From Caulifigura coniformis (GTDB taxonomy: Bacteria > Planctomycetota > Planctomycetia > Planctomycetales > Planctomycetaceae), in contig NZ_CP036271.1 of assembly GCF_007745175.1 (NCBI RefSeq), positions 248,001-312,000 of the forward strand: a stretch of 64,000 nucleotides of DNA, given 5' to 3'. The translations under genes and the position numbers were made by a program. Below are positions 35,539 to 44,032 of the stretch, piece by piece. The stretch's first letter is position 1; each line of letters opens with the position of its first letter. The notes beneath the pieces are model-generated. The model had not been told where the DNA came from, searched no databases, and saw only the letters and a list, made by a program, of their open reading frames with translations.

Positions 35539-37926
35539 CTACTGTCCCAGCGCCTTCGCCGCCGCGTTCTGGAACTCTTTCCGGAGATCCGAGCCGTCGC
35601 TGTTCCCCATGTCGGATCGCTGCACCAGCAGGATGTACAGCGTTCCCTTCACGGGATCGCACCAGACCTGCGTGCCATACGCGCCGCCATGCCCGAAGGA
35701 GCCGGACGACAGGGCGGCCGTCACATTCTGCGGCTCACGGACGAGGCAGACGCCCAGGCCCCAGGCGTTCCCTTCGGTGAAGCCTGTCTTGAGGTCGCCC
35801 GTCTGCACCGACGTCATCTTTTTCACGGTTTCCGGCTTCAGCACTCGCACGCCATCAAGTTCACCGCCGTTTAGAAGCATCTGGTAGAAACGGCGGACGC
35901 TCTCGACGTCCGCGAACAGTCCGCCCGAGGGCATCGGCGTCTGCTTCACGCCTGTCCGGGCCGAGACGAACGTATTCGGGGTCGGCACGAGCCCGTCCTT
36001 CTTCCCGTTCATCTTGTACGTGACGGCGAGCCGGGCCCGTTGTTCCTCATTCAGCGAGAACGTGGCGTTCTGCATGCCAAGCGGCTTGAAAATACGCTCG
36101 GCCATGAAGTCGTCGAACGGTTTGCCGGAAACAATCTCCACGATCCGGCCTGCGACCTGCAGGCTCCAGCCATAGGCCCACTTCGAACCGGGCTCGAAAT
36201 TGACCGGCGCCCTGGCCATCAGCTCGGCCTGCTGCTCGAGCAAGCGCTGTTCCACTTCACCCACTTTCGGAAGTGAGAAGCCCCCCAGCCCCGAGGTGTG
36301 CGTCAGCAGATGCTTGATCGTCAGCGTTTCTTTGACAGGCGAGCCATCCTTGTGCTTTAGCTGGGCGAAGGACGGGATGTATTTCGAAACCGGGTCATCG
36401 ATCGAGAGCTTCCCTTCCTGCTCGAGGATCATCACAGCCGTCGCCGCCTGAGGCTTCGTCATCGAAGCGATCCAGAACATGGCGTCCGCGCCCATCGGCC
36501 GGTGCTTTTCGACGTCAGCGTCGCCAAGCGACGACTGATGCACCACCTTCCCCTCGTGCGCGACCAGCGTCACGATTCCCGCTACCTGCTTCGATTCGAT
36601 GAACGGCTTGAGAGCGTCGTCAATCGCGGCGATGCGCGGAGCCGACGCGGAATCGGCCGGCTTCCCGGCCAAGGCGTCGGCCAGGCAGTACAGGTGCGTG
36701 CGCGTGCGGACGAACAGTGAGTTTCCGGCGACCGCCGGCGACGCGAGGCAGCCGTCCGAAAGCTCGTTCTTCGCGAGTTCGTTGTACTCCCGGCCCGTTG
36801 AAATGACGGTCCCCTTGCCCCCGTCATCGAACAGGTAGATCCGATGGTCGCAGAGGATTGGAGAGGCCGAAAAGTTCCCGCCGACGCGCTTCTGCCACAC
36901 CGTGTCGCCATCCGCCGCCTGCATGCACGAAACGATCCCCGCATCGTCCACCACATAGATCAGCCCTTCGTGGTAGATCGCCTGCGGTTTGCTCGGCATC
37001 TGCCGGGCCTGCTTCCACACAATGTTGGAATCGGTGACGTCCCCCGTTCCTCCCGGCTTCATCGCCAGGAACACCCCTTTGCCGAATCCAGTGCCGATAA
37101 ACAGCAGGCCTTCCTCGTAAATCGGCCGGTTCGGCGTCGAAAACTGGTCGTAGCGGGCCCGCCAGATTTCCTCGCCGGTGGCCGGGTCATAGGCGAACAG
37201 CCCTTTCGACGTCGGGCTGATTAGCTGCCGCTGGCCGTCGACGTTGATGACGATCGGCGTCGCGTAGGCCTTCTTCTGGTCGTAGTTGTCGGTTCCGAAA
37301 TGACGCGGACGGTGCGTGAGCCAGATCGTCTCTCCGGTCCGCTTGTCGAGGGCGACGACGAACTGGCGGTCGATTCCGTCGTAGTGCTCGATGAGCATGT
37401 CATCGATGATCACCGGGGAGGATCCGGCGCCCCGATAGTGCTCGCACTGCAGGTCCCGCCGCAGCCAGACGGGCTCGAACGTCTTCGTGTCCAGACAGAC
37501 GATCCCATACATCCCCCAGCTCAAATAGACGCGGCCTTCCTCGATGGCCGGCGTGGGCGACGCATAGGTGTTGAACTTTTCGATCTCGCTCGGCCGCTCG
37601 ACGCGGAAGATCGGTCGGTCGAACAGGACTTTTCCCGTTTCACGGTCGAAGCACATCGCCGACAGCGTCTGCCCGTCGAGCGTCCCGGTGGTGACCCAGA
37701 CCTGATCGTCCCACACGACCGGAGAAGACCAGCCGCGCCCGGGAATCTCGACCTTCCAGCGGACGTTCTTGTCCTCGCTCCATTCGAGCGGGAGCTGGCA
37801 GCCGGTCGCATGTCCATCCGCCGAGGGCCCGCGGAACTCGGGCCAGCGGTTCTGAGGAGGCGACGGGGCCGCGCCGAGGGCGAGGAGCCCGAGAACCAGG
37901 GCCGCGCATCGAGAAGCAACGATCAT
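35539..37926 (-). CDS. Fusion of PQQ-like propeller and beta-lactamase-family serine hydrolase
   Basis: A 795-residue protein with a signal peptide (ASRCAALVLGLLALGAA). Residues about 25-425 are a PQQ/BamB-like propeller (AMCFDRETGKVLFDRP, VALDKRTGETIWLTHRP, FAYDPATGEEIWRARYD). From about 445 onward is a class C beta-lactamase/DD-peptidase-like domain: the SxxK motif in MFWIASMTKPQAATAV, Tyr-containing second motif in KWAYGWSLQVAGRI, and the third motif in FGHGGAYGTQVW (H-G-G in place of K-S/T-G, as in esterase-type relatives). It is likely a periplasmic esterase or peptidase carrying its own propeller. The start at 37926 is preferred over longer frames because it gives the leader. Confidence 0.85.
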   Translation of the reverse strand: MIVASRCAALVLGLLALGAAPSPPQNRWPEFRGPSADGHATGCQLPLEWSEDKNVRWKVEIPGRGWSSPVVWDDQVWVTTGTLDGQTLSAMCFDRETGKVLFDRPIFRVERPSEIEKFNTYASPTPAIEEGRVYLSWGMYGIVCLDTKTFEPVWLRRDLQCEHYRGAGSSPVIIDDMLIEHYDGIDRQFVVALDKRTGETIWLTHRPRHFGTDNYDQKKAYATPIVINVDGQRQLISPTSKGLFAYDPATGEEIWRARYDQFSTPNRPIYEEGLLFIGTGFGKGVFLAMKPGGTGDVTDSNIVWKQARQMPSKPQAIYHEGLIYVVDDAGIVSCMQAADGDTVWQKRVGGNFSASPILCDHRIYLFDDGGKGTVISTGREYNELAKNELSDGCLASPAVAGNSLFVRTRTHLYCLADALAGKPADSASAPRIAAIDDALKPFIESKQVAGIVTLVAHEGKVVHQSSLGDADVEKHRPMGADAMFWIASMTKPQAATAVMILEQEGKLSIDDPVSKYIPSFAQLKHKDGSPVKETLTIKHLLTHTSGLGGFSLPKVGEVEQRLLEQQAELMARAPVNFEPGSKWAYGWSLQVAGRIVEIVSGKPFDDFMAERIFKPLGMQNATFSLNEEQRARLAVTYKMNGKKDGLVPTPNTFVSARTGVKQTPMPSGGLFADVESVRRFYQMLLNGGELDGVRVLKPETVKKMTSVQTGDLKTGFTEGNAWGLGVCLVREPQNVTAALSSGSFGHGGAYGTQVWCDPVKGTLYILLVQRSDMGNSDGSDLRKEFQNAAAKALGQ

Positions 37927-37970
37927 CACGTCTTCCCCGAGGTGAAACGATCTCCGCGCGAGGGGTACGC

Positions 37971-37989
37971 CGCGGCTCTGTGAGCCGTG
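37971..37989. repeat. Short hairpin repeat, copy 2
   Basis: CGCGGCTC pairs with GAGCCGTG around TGT and is followed by CACATGTC. It closely matches the copy at 17982-18000. It lies upstream of the PQQ/beta-lactamase gene. Confidence 0.55.
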
Positions 37990-38107
37990 CACATGTCTCG
38001 CAGCAACACGGTTCCGGTCCGGGCCCGGCCGCGACTTCGGCCTCTGAAAGCAACACACGGCCGAAACCGCCGGGGCACACCGATGGGCGCGTCCCCCCTA
38101 TCGTTCC

Positions 38108-38995
38108 CTAAAGCTGGTCGTAGGGCAATTCAAACAGGGCGTTCCCCTGCTGGATGTCGCCCGTTTCCAGCCCTCTGCGGAACCAGCGGGCCCGCTGCGC
38201 CGACGTTCCATGCGTGAAGAGATCGGGCCGCACCGTGCCGCGAGCCTGCTTCTGCAGGCGGTCGTCGCCGATCGCCTGGGCGCATCGCATCGCTTCCTCG
38301 ACGTCTCCCTGCTCCAGGATGTTCTGCAGTTTGTTCGCCCGGTTGGCCCACACGCCGGCCAGAAAATCGGCCTGCAGCTCCAGCCGGACCGACCACTCGT
38401 TCGCACCCGCCTTGTCGCCGCGCTGGGCGTGGCGCTCCTGCTGCATGTGAACCTCGTCCGAAATCCCGAGCAGGTTCTGCACATGGTGTCCCACTTCGTG
38501 CGCGACGACATAAGCCTGCGCGAAGTCGCCGGCGGCGTCGAATCGCTGTTCGAGTTCCCGGAAGAAGCTCAGGTCGAGATACACATTGCCGTCGGCCGGG
38601 CAGTAGAACGGGCCGGTTTCCGAACCCGCCACGCCGCATCCCGACTGCACTCCGTCGCTGAACAGGATCATCTTCGTCGGCTGGTATTTCTTGCCCAGCT
38701 GCCGCTGGAAGACCTCGTTCCAGACGACTTCCGTATCGCGAAGCACCACCGACGCCATCTCCTTCAACGGTTCGTCGGCCGGGTCGATCGGACGCTGTGC
38801 CCCGCCGCCTCCCGGTTGCCCGATCTGGATGCCGCCCCCCCGCTGCAGAACCGCCAGCGGATTCCCCCCCATGAACCAGATGAGGAGCGCCAGAATGAGG
38901 ATGCCCATGCCGCCCCCGCCCAGGGCCATCCTTGGTCCGCCCGAGCCTCGACGGTCTTCAACATTGGAACTCTGTTCTCGGCCTTGCCAGCGCAT
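38108..38995 (-). CDS. YpfJ-type neutral zinc metallopeptidase
   Basis: A 295-residue protein of the YpfJ/KPN_02809 family. An N-terminal transmembrane helix (GGMGILILALLIWFMGG) is followed by a catalytic domain with the zincin motif VVAHEVGHHVQNLLG, the conserved FYCPADGNVYLDLSFF upstream, and RLELQADFLAGVWAN downstream, where the third zinc ligand is expected. The family is a single-pass membrane peptidase of unknown substrate. Its length matches the family. Confidence 0.92.
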   Translation of the reverse strand: MRWQGREQSSNVEDRRGSGGPRMALGGGGMGILILALLIWFMGGNPLAVLQRGGGIQIGQPGGGGAQRPIDPADEPLKEMASVVLRDTEVVWNEVFQRQLGKKYQPTKMILFSDGVQSGCGVAGSETGPFYCPADGNVYLDLSFFRELEQRFDAAGDFAQAYVVAHEVGHHVQNLLGISDEVHMQQERHAQRGDKAGANEWSVRLELQADFLAGVWANRANKLQNILEQGDVEEAMRCAQAIGDDRLQKQARGTVRPDLFTHGTSAQRARWFRRGLETGDIQQGNALFELPYDQL

Positions 38996-39127
38996 GGGGG
39001 TATCCCGGGAGAAGTCGGACGACTCGCGAACGTCAATTTACCCGGCCGACGCACGTCCGCCAGCGCAATCGTGGCCGAAGAATCCCGGACGAGGGGGCCC
39101 GCAACCTCCCGCGACCACCGGAACCCA

Positions 39128-40639
39128 CTATCCCAGCAGCCCCCCCTGCTCCGGCGAAACGATGTCCCACACAACCTCCCCTCCGGCCGGATGCTCTACC
39201 AGGGCCTGGCAGGCGACGCCGAGCGCAAAAGAACGATCGTCGTGATGCTCCCCATCGTTCCGGTGATCAAAACGAAAACGCCCGCCGCTCTGCTCGCGGA
39301 TCACCAGGCTCGCCAGCTCCCTTTCCAGGTCGTCCGGCCGATCGAGGCCCTCCTCGCCCGGGACCGTTCCACACCCGCGGTACCACCGCACCTGGCGTTC
39401 GAGAATCAACTGCCGGAGCGTGATTGCCATTTCGAAGTTGCCCTGGCCGCCGCGGAATCCGTAACGCTCAATCGGAAAGCGGCTCTCCAGCGACTGGATG
39501 ACCGACACCAGTTGATGCGGGTCGAGAATGAACCGCACGCCGGGAAAGGCGCTCGCCACGGAGTGAATCCAGTCACTCACCCAGCGGACAGGTGTCGCCC
39601 GCAGCGGCGAAGGACGGACCACGTCCATGCGGTCGACGAGAATCGCGGCCCCTTCCCGATGGCAGATGCACCCGACAGTGAGATCGTGCTTTTCGGCGTA
39701 GTCGATGCTGGCGACGTAGTCGCGACCCGGCTCCCCCTCATGCCGCGGCGCCAACGCCTCGTCGCGGCAGGCGCTCGCCTCGGCCAGCGAAACGAATTCT
39801 CCGTCCGAATGTTGCCACTGGTTCAGCCACAGGCGCGCGAAGACCGCCGGCGGAAGGAGCCGACGCTGCTCCTCGAGCGATTCTTCCGTGATCCACGGAG
39901 CCTGCGGACGCGGCAGGGTCGAGAAGCACCAGGCGGGATCGGTGCGCGCGGCCTCCCGGGCAGCCCACTGCCAGCCCCGTCCCACCCCCGCGTTGCTCAA
40001 CACGAGCATTACCGACTCCGGTTTCTTCGCCGCCGACGAAAGAAGTGAGTACCACAGATCAGCCGACTTCCAGTGGCACAGCTCGTCGCAGATCACGAAA
40101 TCGGGGAGCTCTCCCCACGAGCTGCGGACGTCGGACGAGATCACCTTCAGCAGACAGCCGCTCGCCGGATTGCGAATGCTGCTTTCGAGGAACTGCAGGC
40201 CGCCCAGGAGGTGGGGATTGGCCCGCGCCAGACGCTGAAGCGCGCGCTGGACAAGCTGCGCCTGCTCCAGGTCAGCCGCGGCCACGAGACCATTCAGCGG
40301 CTTCCTGGCGGCAATCAGCACCCAGGCCAGCTGGACCGCCGTGTCGGTCGTCTTGGAGTGTCCGCGCGGCCGTTCGCGATAGGCCCGGCGAAGCACGCCC
40401 GGATGAGCCGCCCTTCCATGCACGAGGCCTTCCCAGGCGCCGTCAAGGAGTCCGAAGTCACGCTCCTGCCACGGCTGCAGCTCCTCGGAGAACCACTCGG
40501 ACGGCCGCCGGGGATCGATCGCCAGCATCCTGCGAAAACTCGCGGGCCCACGCTCCGCCGCCAGTCGCGCCCCACCGCACAGCAGCGACCAGCCCGCAGC
40601 CAGCATTCGGTTCCCTTCGACGCGTGTGGGCCGGCTCAT
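39128..40639 (-). CDS. Terminase-large-subunit-like ATPase/nuclease
   Basis: A 503-residue protein with the order of a phage terminase large subunit. Walker A-like RERPRGHSKTTDTAV lies near residue 90, Walker B PDFVICDELCHW near 180, and a coupling-like VMLVLSNAG follows. The C-terminal half has RNase H-type nuclease acidic residues in DYVASIDYAEKHD, VRFILDPHQL and HHDDRSFALG. It appears complete. It overlaps the small HTH gene by 4 bp. No portal, capsid or tail genes are nearby, so this may be a domesticated or orphaned packaging motor. Confidence 0.8.
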   Translation of the reverse strand: MSRPTRVEGNRMLAAGWSLLCGGARLAAERGPASFRRMLAIDPRRPSEWFSEELQPWQERDFGLLDGAWEGLVHGRAAHPGVLRRAYRERPRGHSKTTDTAVQLAWVLIAARKPLNGLVAAADLEQAQLVQRALQRLARANPHLLGGLQFLESSIRNPASGCLLKVISSDVRSSWGELPDFVICDELCHWKSADLWYSLLSSAAKKPESVMLVLSNAGVGRGWQWAAREAARTDPAWCFSTLPRPQAPWITEESLEEQRRLLPPAVFARLWLNQWQHSDGEFVSLAEASACRDEALAPRHEGEPGRDYVASIDYAEKHDLTVGCICHREGAAILVDRMDVVRPSPLRATPVRWVSDWIHSVASAFPGVRFILDPHQLVSVIQSLESRFPIERYGFRGGQGNFEMAITLRQLILERQVRWYRGCGTVPGEEGLDRPDDLERELASLVIREQSGGRFRFDHRNDGEHHDDRSFALGVACQALVEHPAGGEVVWDIVSPEQGGLLG

Positions 40640-41178
40640 TCGCAGACCTCCCCGGGAAAGTCTTCCGCGAGCACCTTTCGGACGCGATCGAGCTTCTCGA
40701 TCAGTTCCCGCGGAGTGACCGGAATCTCGTCCTCACCAGCCGCGTCGTGCGCCGCCTCCTCCTTCAGCCAGAACGTCTGGGCCGACACCGTTCCCTTCAT
40801 CGCTTTCAGATACATGGCGGCCCGGACGTTCTCCCCGAGCGTTTGGGGAACGGGCTTCATGTGCCGACGGAAGCGCGCATCACGCTCCATCGTCAGCCGG
40901 GCCGATTCCAGGGACACCCCCAGTTGCGAACAGACTGCGGCCGGCGACGCCCCCTGCGACACGAGCCGCACGAACTCCTTCTGTTGCGCCAACGTCAACG
41001 GCACGGGCTCCGTCCACGTCTCCGTGATCCCGCCCGCTTCAGACGTCACTTCGCCGTCTCGACCAGCCTCACGACCCGAGACGACCGCCCGCGTCCCGGT
41101 TGTCGAAGATGTAGTAGACCGGTCGTGCGTACCGGCTTTTGTCGTACGTTTCCTGTGAGACGAGTTTTCGGCTGCCAT
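40636..41178 (-). CDS. Small HTH protein, terminase-small-like by position
   Basis: Up to 180 residues. The first 40 are Ser/Thr/Arg-rich and overlap the end of the GNAT frame by 110 bp; an alternative GTG start at 41049 gives a 136-residue protein that avoids the overlap. The core LTLAQQKEFVRLVSQGASPAAVCSQLGVSLES is a helix-turn-helix of the type seen in terminase small subunits. The C-terminal part is helical and charged (ELIEKLDRVRKVLAEDFPGE). Its 4-bp overlap with the terminase-large-like gene supports a TerS-TerL pair. Confidence 0.65.
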   Translation of the reverse strand: MAAENSSHRKRTTKAGTHDRSTTSSTTGTRAVVSGREAGRDGEVTSEAGGITETWTEPVPLTLAQQKEFVRLVSQGASPAAVCSQLGVSLESARLTMERDARFRRHMKPVPQTLGENVRAAMYLKAMKGTVSAQTFWLKEEAAHDAAGEDEIPVTPRELIEKLDRVRKVLAEDFPGEVCE

Positions 41179-41679
41179 CCTTGCGCCGCCCTCCGTAAAT
41201 CGATGAATGTCCTGTGCGCGACTGCACCTTCCTCACCCCGCCTGCGACTGTCGGGACGCGAACGAATCCCGCCCTCTCGAAGAAGGGATTGATGCGCCCC
41301 ATCTCCGTCAGCGCTTCAATCCACGGAAACCGGCACAGCTGACACGAACGCCGGACGAATTCCGACCCGATCCCCGCGCCCCGGTATGTCGGATGCAGCA
41401 CCACCCGCGACAGCAGAACCAGGTTGTGGTTGAGCGAACGCAGTCGCAGCCGGTCGAACTGCCCGCTCCGTCCGAAAAACCGGTTCCGTCCCGCCAGCGA
41501 CAATGGCGGCGTCGAGAACACACAGATCCCGACCGGCTCGTCGCCATGCCACAGCAGCGTCTGGAACCGCGTCAACGCCAGTCGGTGACTCCGATAATGC
41601 CACCCAGCGAAATACGGCCAGTCGCCACGGGTCGCCTCGCTGATCCACAGCTCCCCCGCGAAGCTGACTCTTTTTTTTT
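41069..41679 (-). CDS. GNAT acetyltransferase part of a COG2401-like protein (second half after frameshift)
   Basis: This frame continues the ABC ATPase after a -1 shift at the A9 run. It reads KKRVSFAGELWISEATRGDW, then PYFAGWHYRSHRLALTRFQ, then a GNAT fold with VGICVFSTPP, the acetyl-CoA loop LHPTYRGAGIGSEFVRRSCQ and WIEALTEMGRINPFFERAGF, ending in KSRYARPVYYIFDN. A stand-alone start exists only at 41575, inside the conserved region, so independent translation is unlikely. ABC-ATPase plus acetyltransferase in one chain is the COG2401 arrangement as I recall it. The acceptor substrate is unknown. Confidence 0.7.
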
Positions 41680-42393
41680 GCGACCCGCGGGCCCCATCGC
41701 CGCCGGCGACTCACGCGCCTCAGCACGCACGACCTCGAACGTCCCCTCGAGTCCGCACCGCACCTGCACATCGGGCGACAGGTCTTGCGCCACGTCCTCA
41801 TGCGTCGTCGCCAGCAGGAAACCGGTTCCGGTCCGTTCGGCCAGGCGGCGGATGTTGAAGGCGATCACTTTGGCCAGCGTCCGGTCGAGCGTCGCCGTGA
41901 ATTCGTCCGCGACGATCCAGTCCGGCTTTTCCGCCAGGGCCCGCGCCAGCCGGAAGCGGTATCGCTGGCCATCGCTCAGTTCACACGGGCGCCGCAGGAG
42001 AAGTCGGGCCTCGCTCAACCCGCACTGGGCCAGAAGCTGCATGGCGTCCAGCGTTTCGAGCGGAAGGGCGTCGACGAGCAACTCGTCCCCCGCCGGCAGA
42101 TCCTCGATCCACAGCACCCTGGCTCCGGGCGGTCCTTCACCGGCGTCCGCTGAAACGACGCCCCCGCCAGACGGCCCCTGCAATTGCAGAGCGGCCGCCC
42201 GCATGAGCGACGACTTCCCCGATCCGGAAGGCCCGGTAAACAGCACCACGTCGCCGGAACGAATCGGAAGATCCAGGTCCTCGGCCAGGTGATGCCGTCC
42301 CTGTTCGAAGCCGATTCCGAAATGGTCCATCACGCGCGCGGCGCGAACGGTGCAGGTTTTCGGAAGAAAATCGTGGGCAACGGTGATTCGCAT
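41572..42393 (-). CDS. ABC-type ATPase part of a COG2401-like protein (first half)
   Basis: A 273-residue frame. The ABC ATPase domain has Walker A FTGPSGSGKSSLMRAA, a signature-like CELSDGQRYRFRLARALAEK, Walker B PDWIVADEFTATLDR and the switch His in LLATTHEDVAQ. There are no transmembrane segments, so it is a soluble ABC protein. After residue 238 the zero frame leaves homologous-looking sequence (KKKESASRGSCGS and onward) and ends 35 residues later, while the -1 frame continues into a GNAT domain. It is upstream of the HTH and terminase-like genes in an apparent operon. Confidence 0.8.
   Translation of the reverse strand: MRITVAHDFLPKTCTVRAARVMDHFGIGFEQGRHHLAEDLDLPIRSGDVVLFTGPSGSGKSSLMRAAALQLQGPSGGGVVSADAGEGPPGARVLWIEDLPAGDELLVDALPLETLDAMQLLAQCGLSEARLLLRRPCELSDGQRYRFRLARALAEKPDWIVADEFTATLDRTLAKVIAFNIRRLAERTGTGFLLATTHEDVAQDLSPDVQVRCGLEGTFEVVRAEARESPAAMGPAGRKKKESASRGSCGSARRPVATGRISLGGIIGVTDWR
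41671..41679 (-). other. A9 slippery run joining the ABC and GNAT frames
   Basis: On the coding strand the sequence is CGC followed by nine As and GAG. Zero-frame codons are AAA AAA AAA GAG; moving back one base gives AGA GTC AGC TTC and opens the GNAT frame. The run satisfies the heptamer pattern for -1 slippage and could also promote RNA polymerase slippage. A plain one-base insertion (or assembly error) would look the same. Confidence 0.7.
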
Positions 42394-42460
42394 GGTCCTG
42401 TTCCAGATGACGCTGTCATCAGAACAGGAGCGGTTGCGCGCCGCAGGGAACGACTGCGAC

Positions 42461-42661
42461 TCAGTCGCGGGCCCGCCACCGCTTCATCGCCTCGGCACGG
42501 AGCTGCTGAAACTTCTCCGCCTTCTCAGCCATCGTCCTCGCCGACGACTTCGTCGGGGCCGGCTTTTCGGCCTCGGGCATTGGTTTCCGCGGACGAGATG
42601 TCACGGAAAGAGACCCGCTCGAGCGCGGGACGGCCGGCTGCTTCTTGGAAGTTTTGGGCAT
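42461..42661 (-). CDS. Small basic protein at the head of the terminase-like island
   Basis: A 66-residue, Lys/Arg/Pro/Ser-rich protein (MPKTSKKQPAVPRSSGSLSV ... AEKAEKFQQLRAEAMKRW). The last third is predicted helical. It lies 67 bp upstream of the ABC gene on the same strand. No family is recognised; a nucleic-acid-binding role is suggested only by charge. The 456-bp stretch to the right (42662-43117) contains the leader of the cold-shock gene and no other supportable gene. Confidence 0.45.
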   Translation of the reverse strand: MPKTSKKQPAVPRSSGSLSVTSRPRKPMPEAEKPAPTKSSARTMAEKAEKFQQLRAEAMKRWRARD

Positions 42662-43117
42662 GTCCCCATTATGCCCGCATTTCCCACCCGGCGATACGGA
42701 TTCGCCCCGCGAATGTCGCGAATGACCCTCTTTTTCGCCTCCCCAGCCTGATCTCGCTTTTCTTGAACCCTCTTGTTAACATGACAGGGCGAGTTGAATT
42801 CGAGAACGCTTCAGTTGGATTTTCTGACGAGCTCTCTTTGCCGACCGCTGGCGGCATTCCGCTGAGCAGTGCTGAGTCTGGCATCTTCCTGTCAGCCCTC
42901 ATGCCCGCGGATACCACCACTGAGGAATGCTTTCGGTCTGTCTCTTCGCATCAGCGAAGGCAGCCTGGAAGCGGAAAGAATGGCCCGTTCCCCAACCCTT
43001 GCAATTTTCATTGTGCAAGCGGGGAGGCGGAGGCACTGCTCGCAGCGGATCGGGTCCGGCAAGGTGCTGGAATGTTTCCCGTTCCGATAGGAACAACTGA
43101 GACTCAATGGTGTGACG

Positions 43118-43315
43118 ATGGCTGAAGGTACGATTAAGCGTCTGACGGACAAGGGCTTTGGATTCATCGACATGGGCACGGGCAAAGACCTGTTCTTCCA
43201 CATGTCGGCCCTCCAGGGCACGCGGTTCGACGATCTCCGCGAAGGGCAGCGGGTTTCGTTCACGGAGGGCCGCGGCCCGAAGGGACCGAATGCGGAAAAC
43301 GTGCGGGCGCTCTAA
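43118..43315 (+). CDS. Cold-shock domain protein (CspA family)
   Basis: A 65-residue protein starting MAEGTIKRLTDKGFGFI. It has both RNA-binding motifs: RNP1 KGFGFI and RNP2 LFFHMS. It ends at the typical GPKGPNAENVRAL. It binds single-stranded RNA or DNA as an RNA chaperone. The upstream intergenic region is long enough for a structured leader as seen in other csp genes, but I could not establish a promoter. A strong terminator follows. Confidence 0.95.
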   Translation: MAEGTIKRLTDKGFGFIDMGTGKDLFFHMSALQGTRFDDLREGQRVSFTEGRGPKGPNAENVRAL

Positions 43316-43342
43316 TCGCCTCCACGAAAAACTGAACGGCGA

Positions 43343-43376
43343 AAACGCCGCCCCGAAACGGGCGGCGTTTTTTCGT
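43343..43376. terminator. Strong rho-independent terminator after the cold-shock gene
   Basis: AAACGCCGCCC pairs with GGGCGGCGTTT (11 bp) and is followed by TTTCGTTT on the plus strand. The upstream A-rich side gives a partial T-run on the minus strand, so it may also stop transcripts of the converging MgtC-like gene. Confidence 0.9.
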
Positions 43377-43394
43377 TTCTCCCCGGAGCCCTCC

Positions 43395-43964
43395 TCACGC
43401 CGAACCCTCATTCCCCTGCCGCGGCAGCGGCTCGATCTTCATCCGCACCGTGTCCCCCGCCGCACGCTCCAGGGCCCCCGCCGTCTGGTTCAAGCTTCGC
43501 GTCACGCGGCTCTCCACACCCTGCAGCGCCGCAAGAATCACGAACGCCAGCACGGCCCCGAGAATCGCCGTCATCTCACGCCCCATGCCGGCCGACATCC
43601 CGATCGCCGCCGTCAGCCACAGCCCGGCCGCCGTCGTCAGCCCATGCACCTGCTGCGACTCCGACTGCTTCAGAATCGCCCCCGCGCCAATGAACCCGAT
43701 CCCGGTCACGATCCCCTGCACCACCCGGCTCATGTCCGTCAACGTCACACCCGCCTGCTGAGGAATCATCGCAAACAGCGCCGAACCCAGCGCCACCAGC
43801 ATGTGCGTTCGCAGCCCGGCCGACTTCCCCGACCGCGCCCGCTCAAAACCCAAAAGCCCGCCCAACGCCGCCGCGAGCACCAGCCGGACAAGGAATCGCA
43901 ACGACTCGGCGATCGATGGAATGTCCGAAAAGTCCTCGACGACCCCTTTCCACAAATCGTCCAT
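43395..43964 (-). CDS. MgtC/SapB family membrane protein
   Basis: A 189-residue membrane protein with four to five transmembrane helices and the MgtC signatures AALGGLLGFERARSGKSAGL, RTHMLVALGSALFAMI, IVTGIGFIGAGAILK and GLTTAAGLWLTAAIG. The C-terminal 45 residues are soluble. MgtC proteins affect Mg2+ homeostasis and F-type ATPase activity in other bacteria. The start at 43964 follows GAGAGAG; a start at 43994 adds ten residues. It is the last of a minus-strand gene string that also contains the split yjbQ. Confidence 0.9.
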   Translation of the reverse strand: MDDLWKGVVEDFSDIPSIAESLRFLVRLVLAAALGGLLGFERARSGKSAGLRTHMLVALGSALFAMIPQQAGVTLTDMSRVVQGIVTGIGFIGAGAILKQSESQQVHGLTTAAGLWLTAAIGMSAGMGREMTAILGAVLAFVILAALQGVESRVTRSLNQTAGALERAAGDTVRMKIEPLPRQGNEGSA

Positions 43965-44032
43965 GGCTCTCTCTTCCGCGCGAGTGCTGACCATCCAGGT
44001 AAGTTCTCACGCTAGCAGAAGATGACGCGGCG

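Noticed and set aside
38210-40048. 612-codon plus-strand frame
   Set aside because: It runs antisense through the metallopeptidase and the terminase-like gene, both with clear motifs.
42781-43125. 115-codon frame upstream of the cold-shock gene (MTGRVEFENASVGFSDELSL)
   Set aside because: No ribosome-binding site, no family, and it overlaps the cold-shock start; more likely leader DNA.
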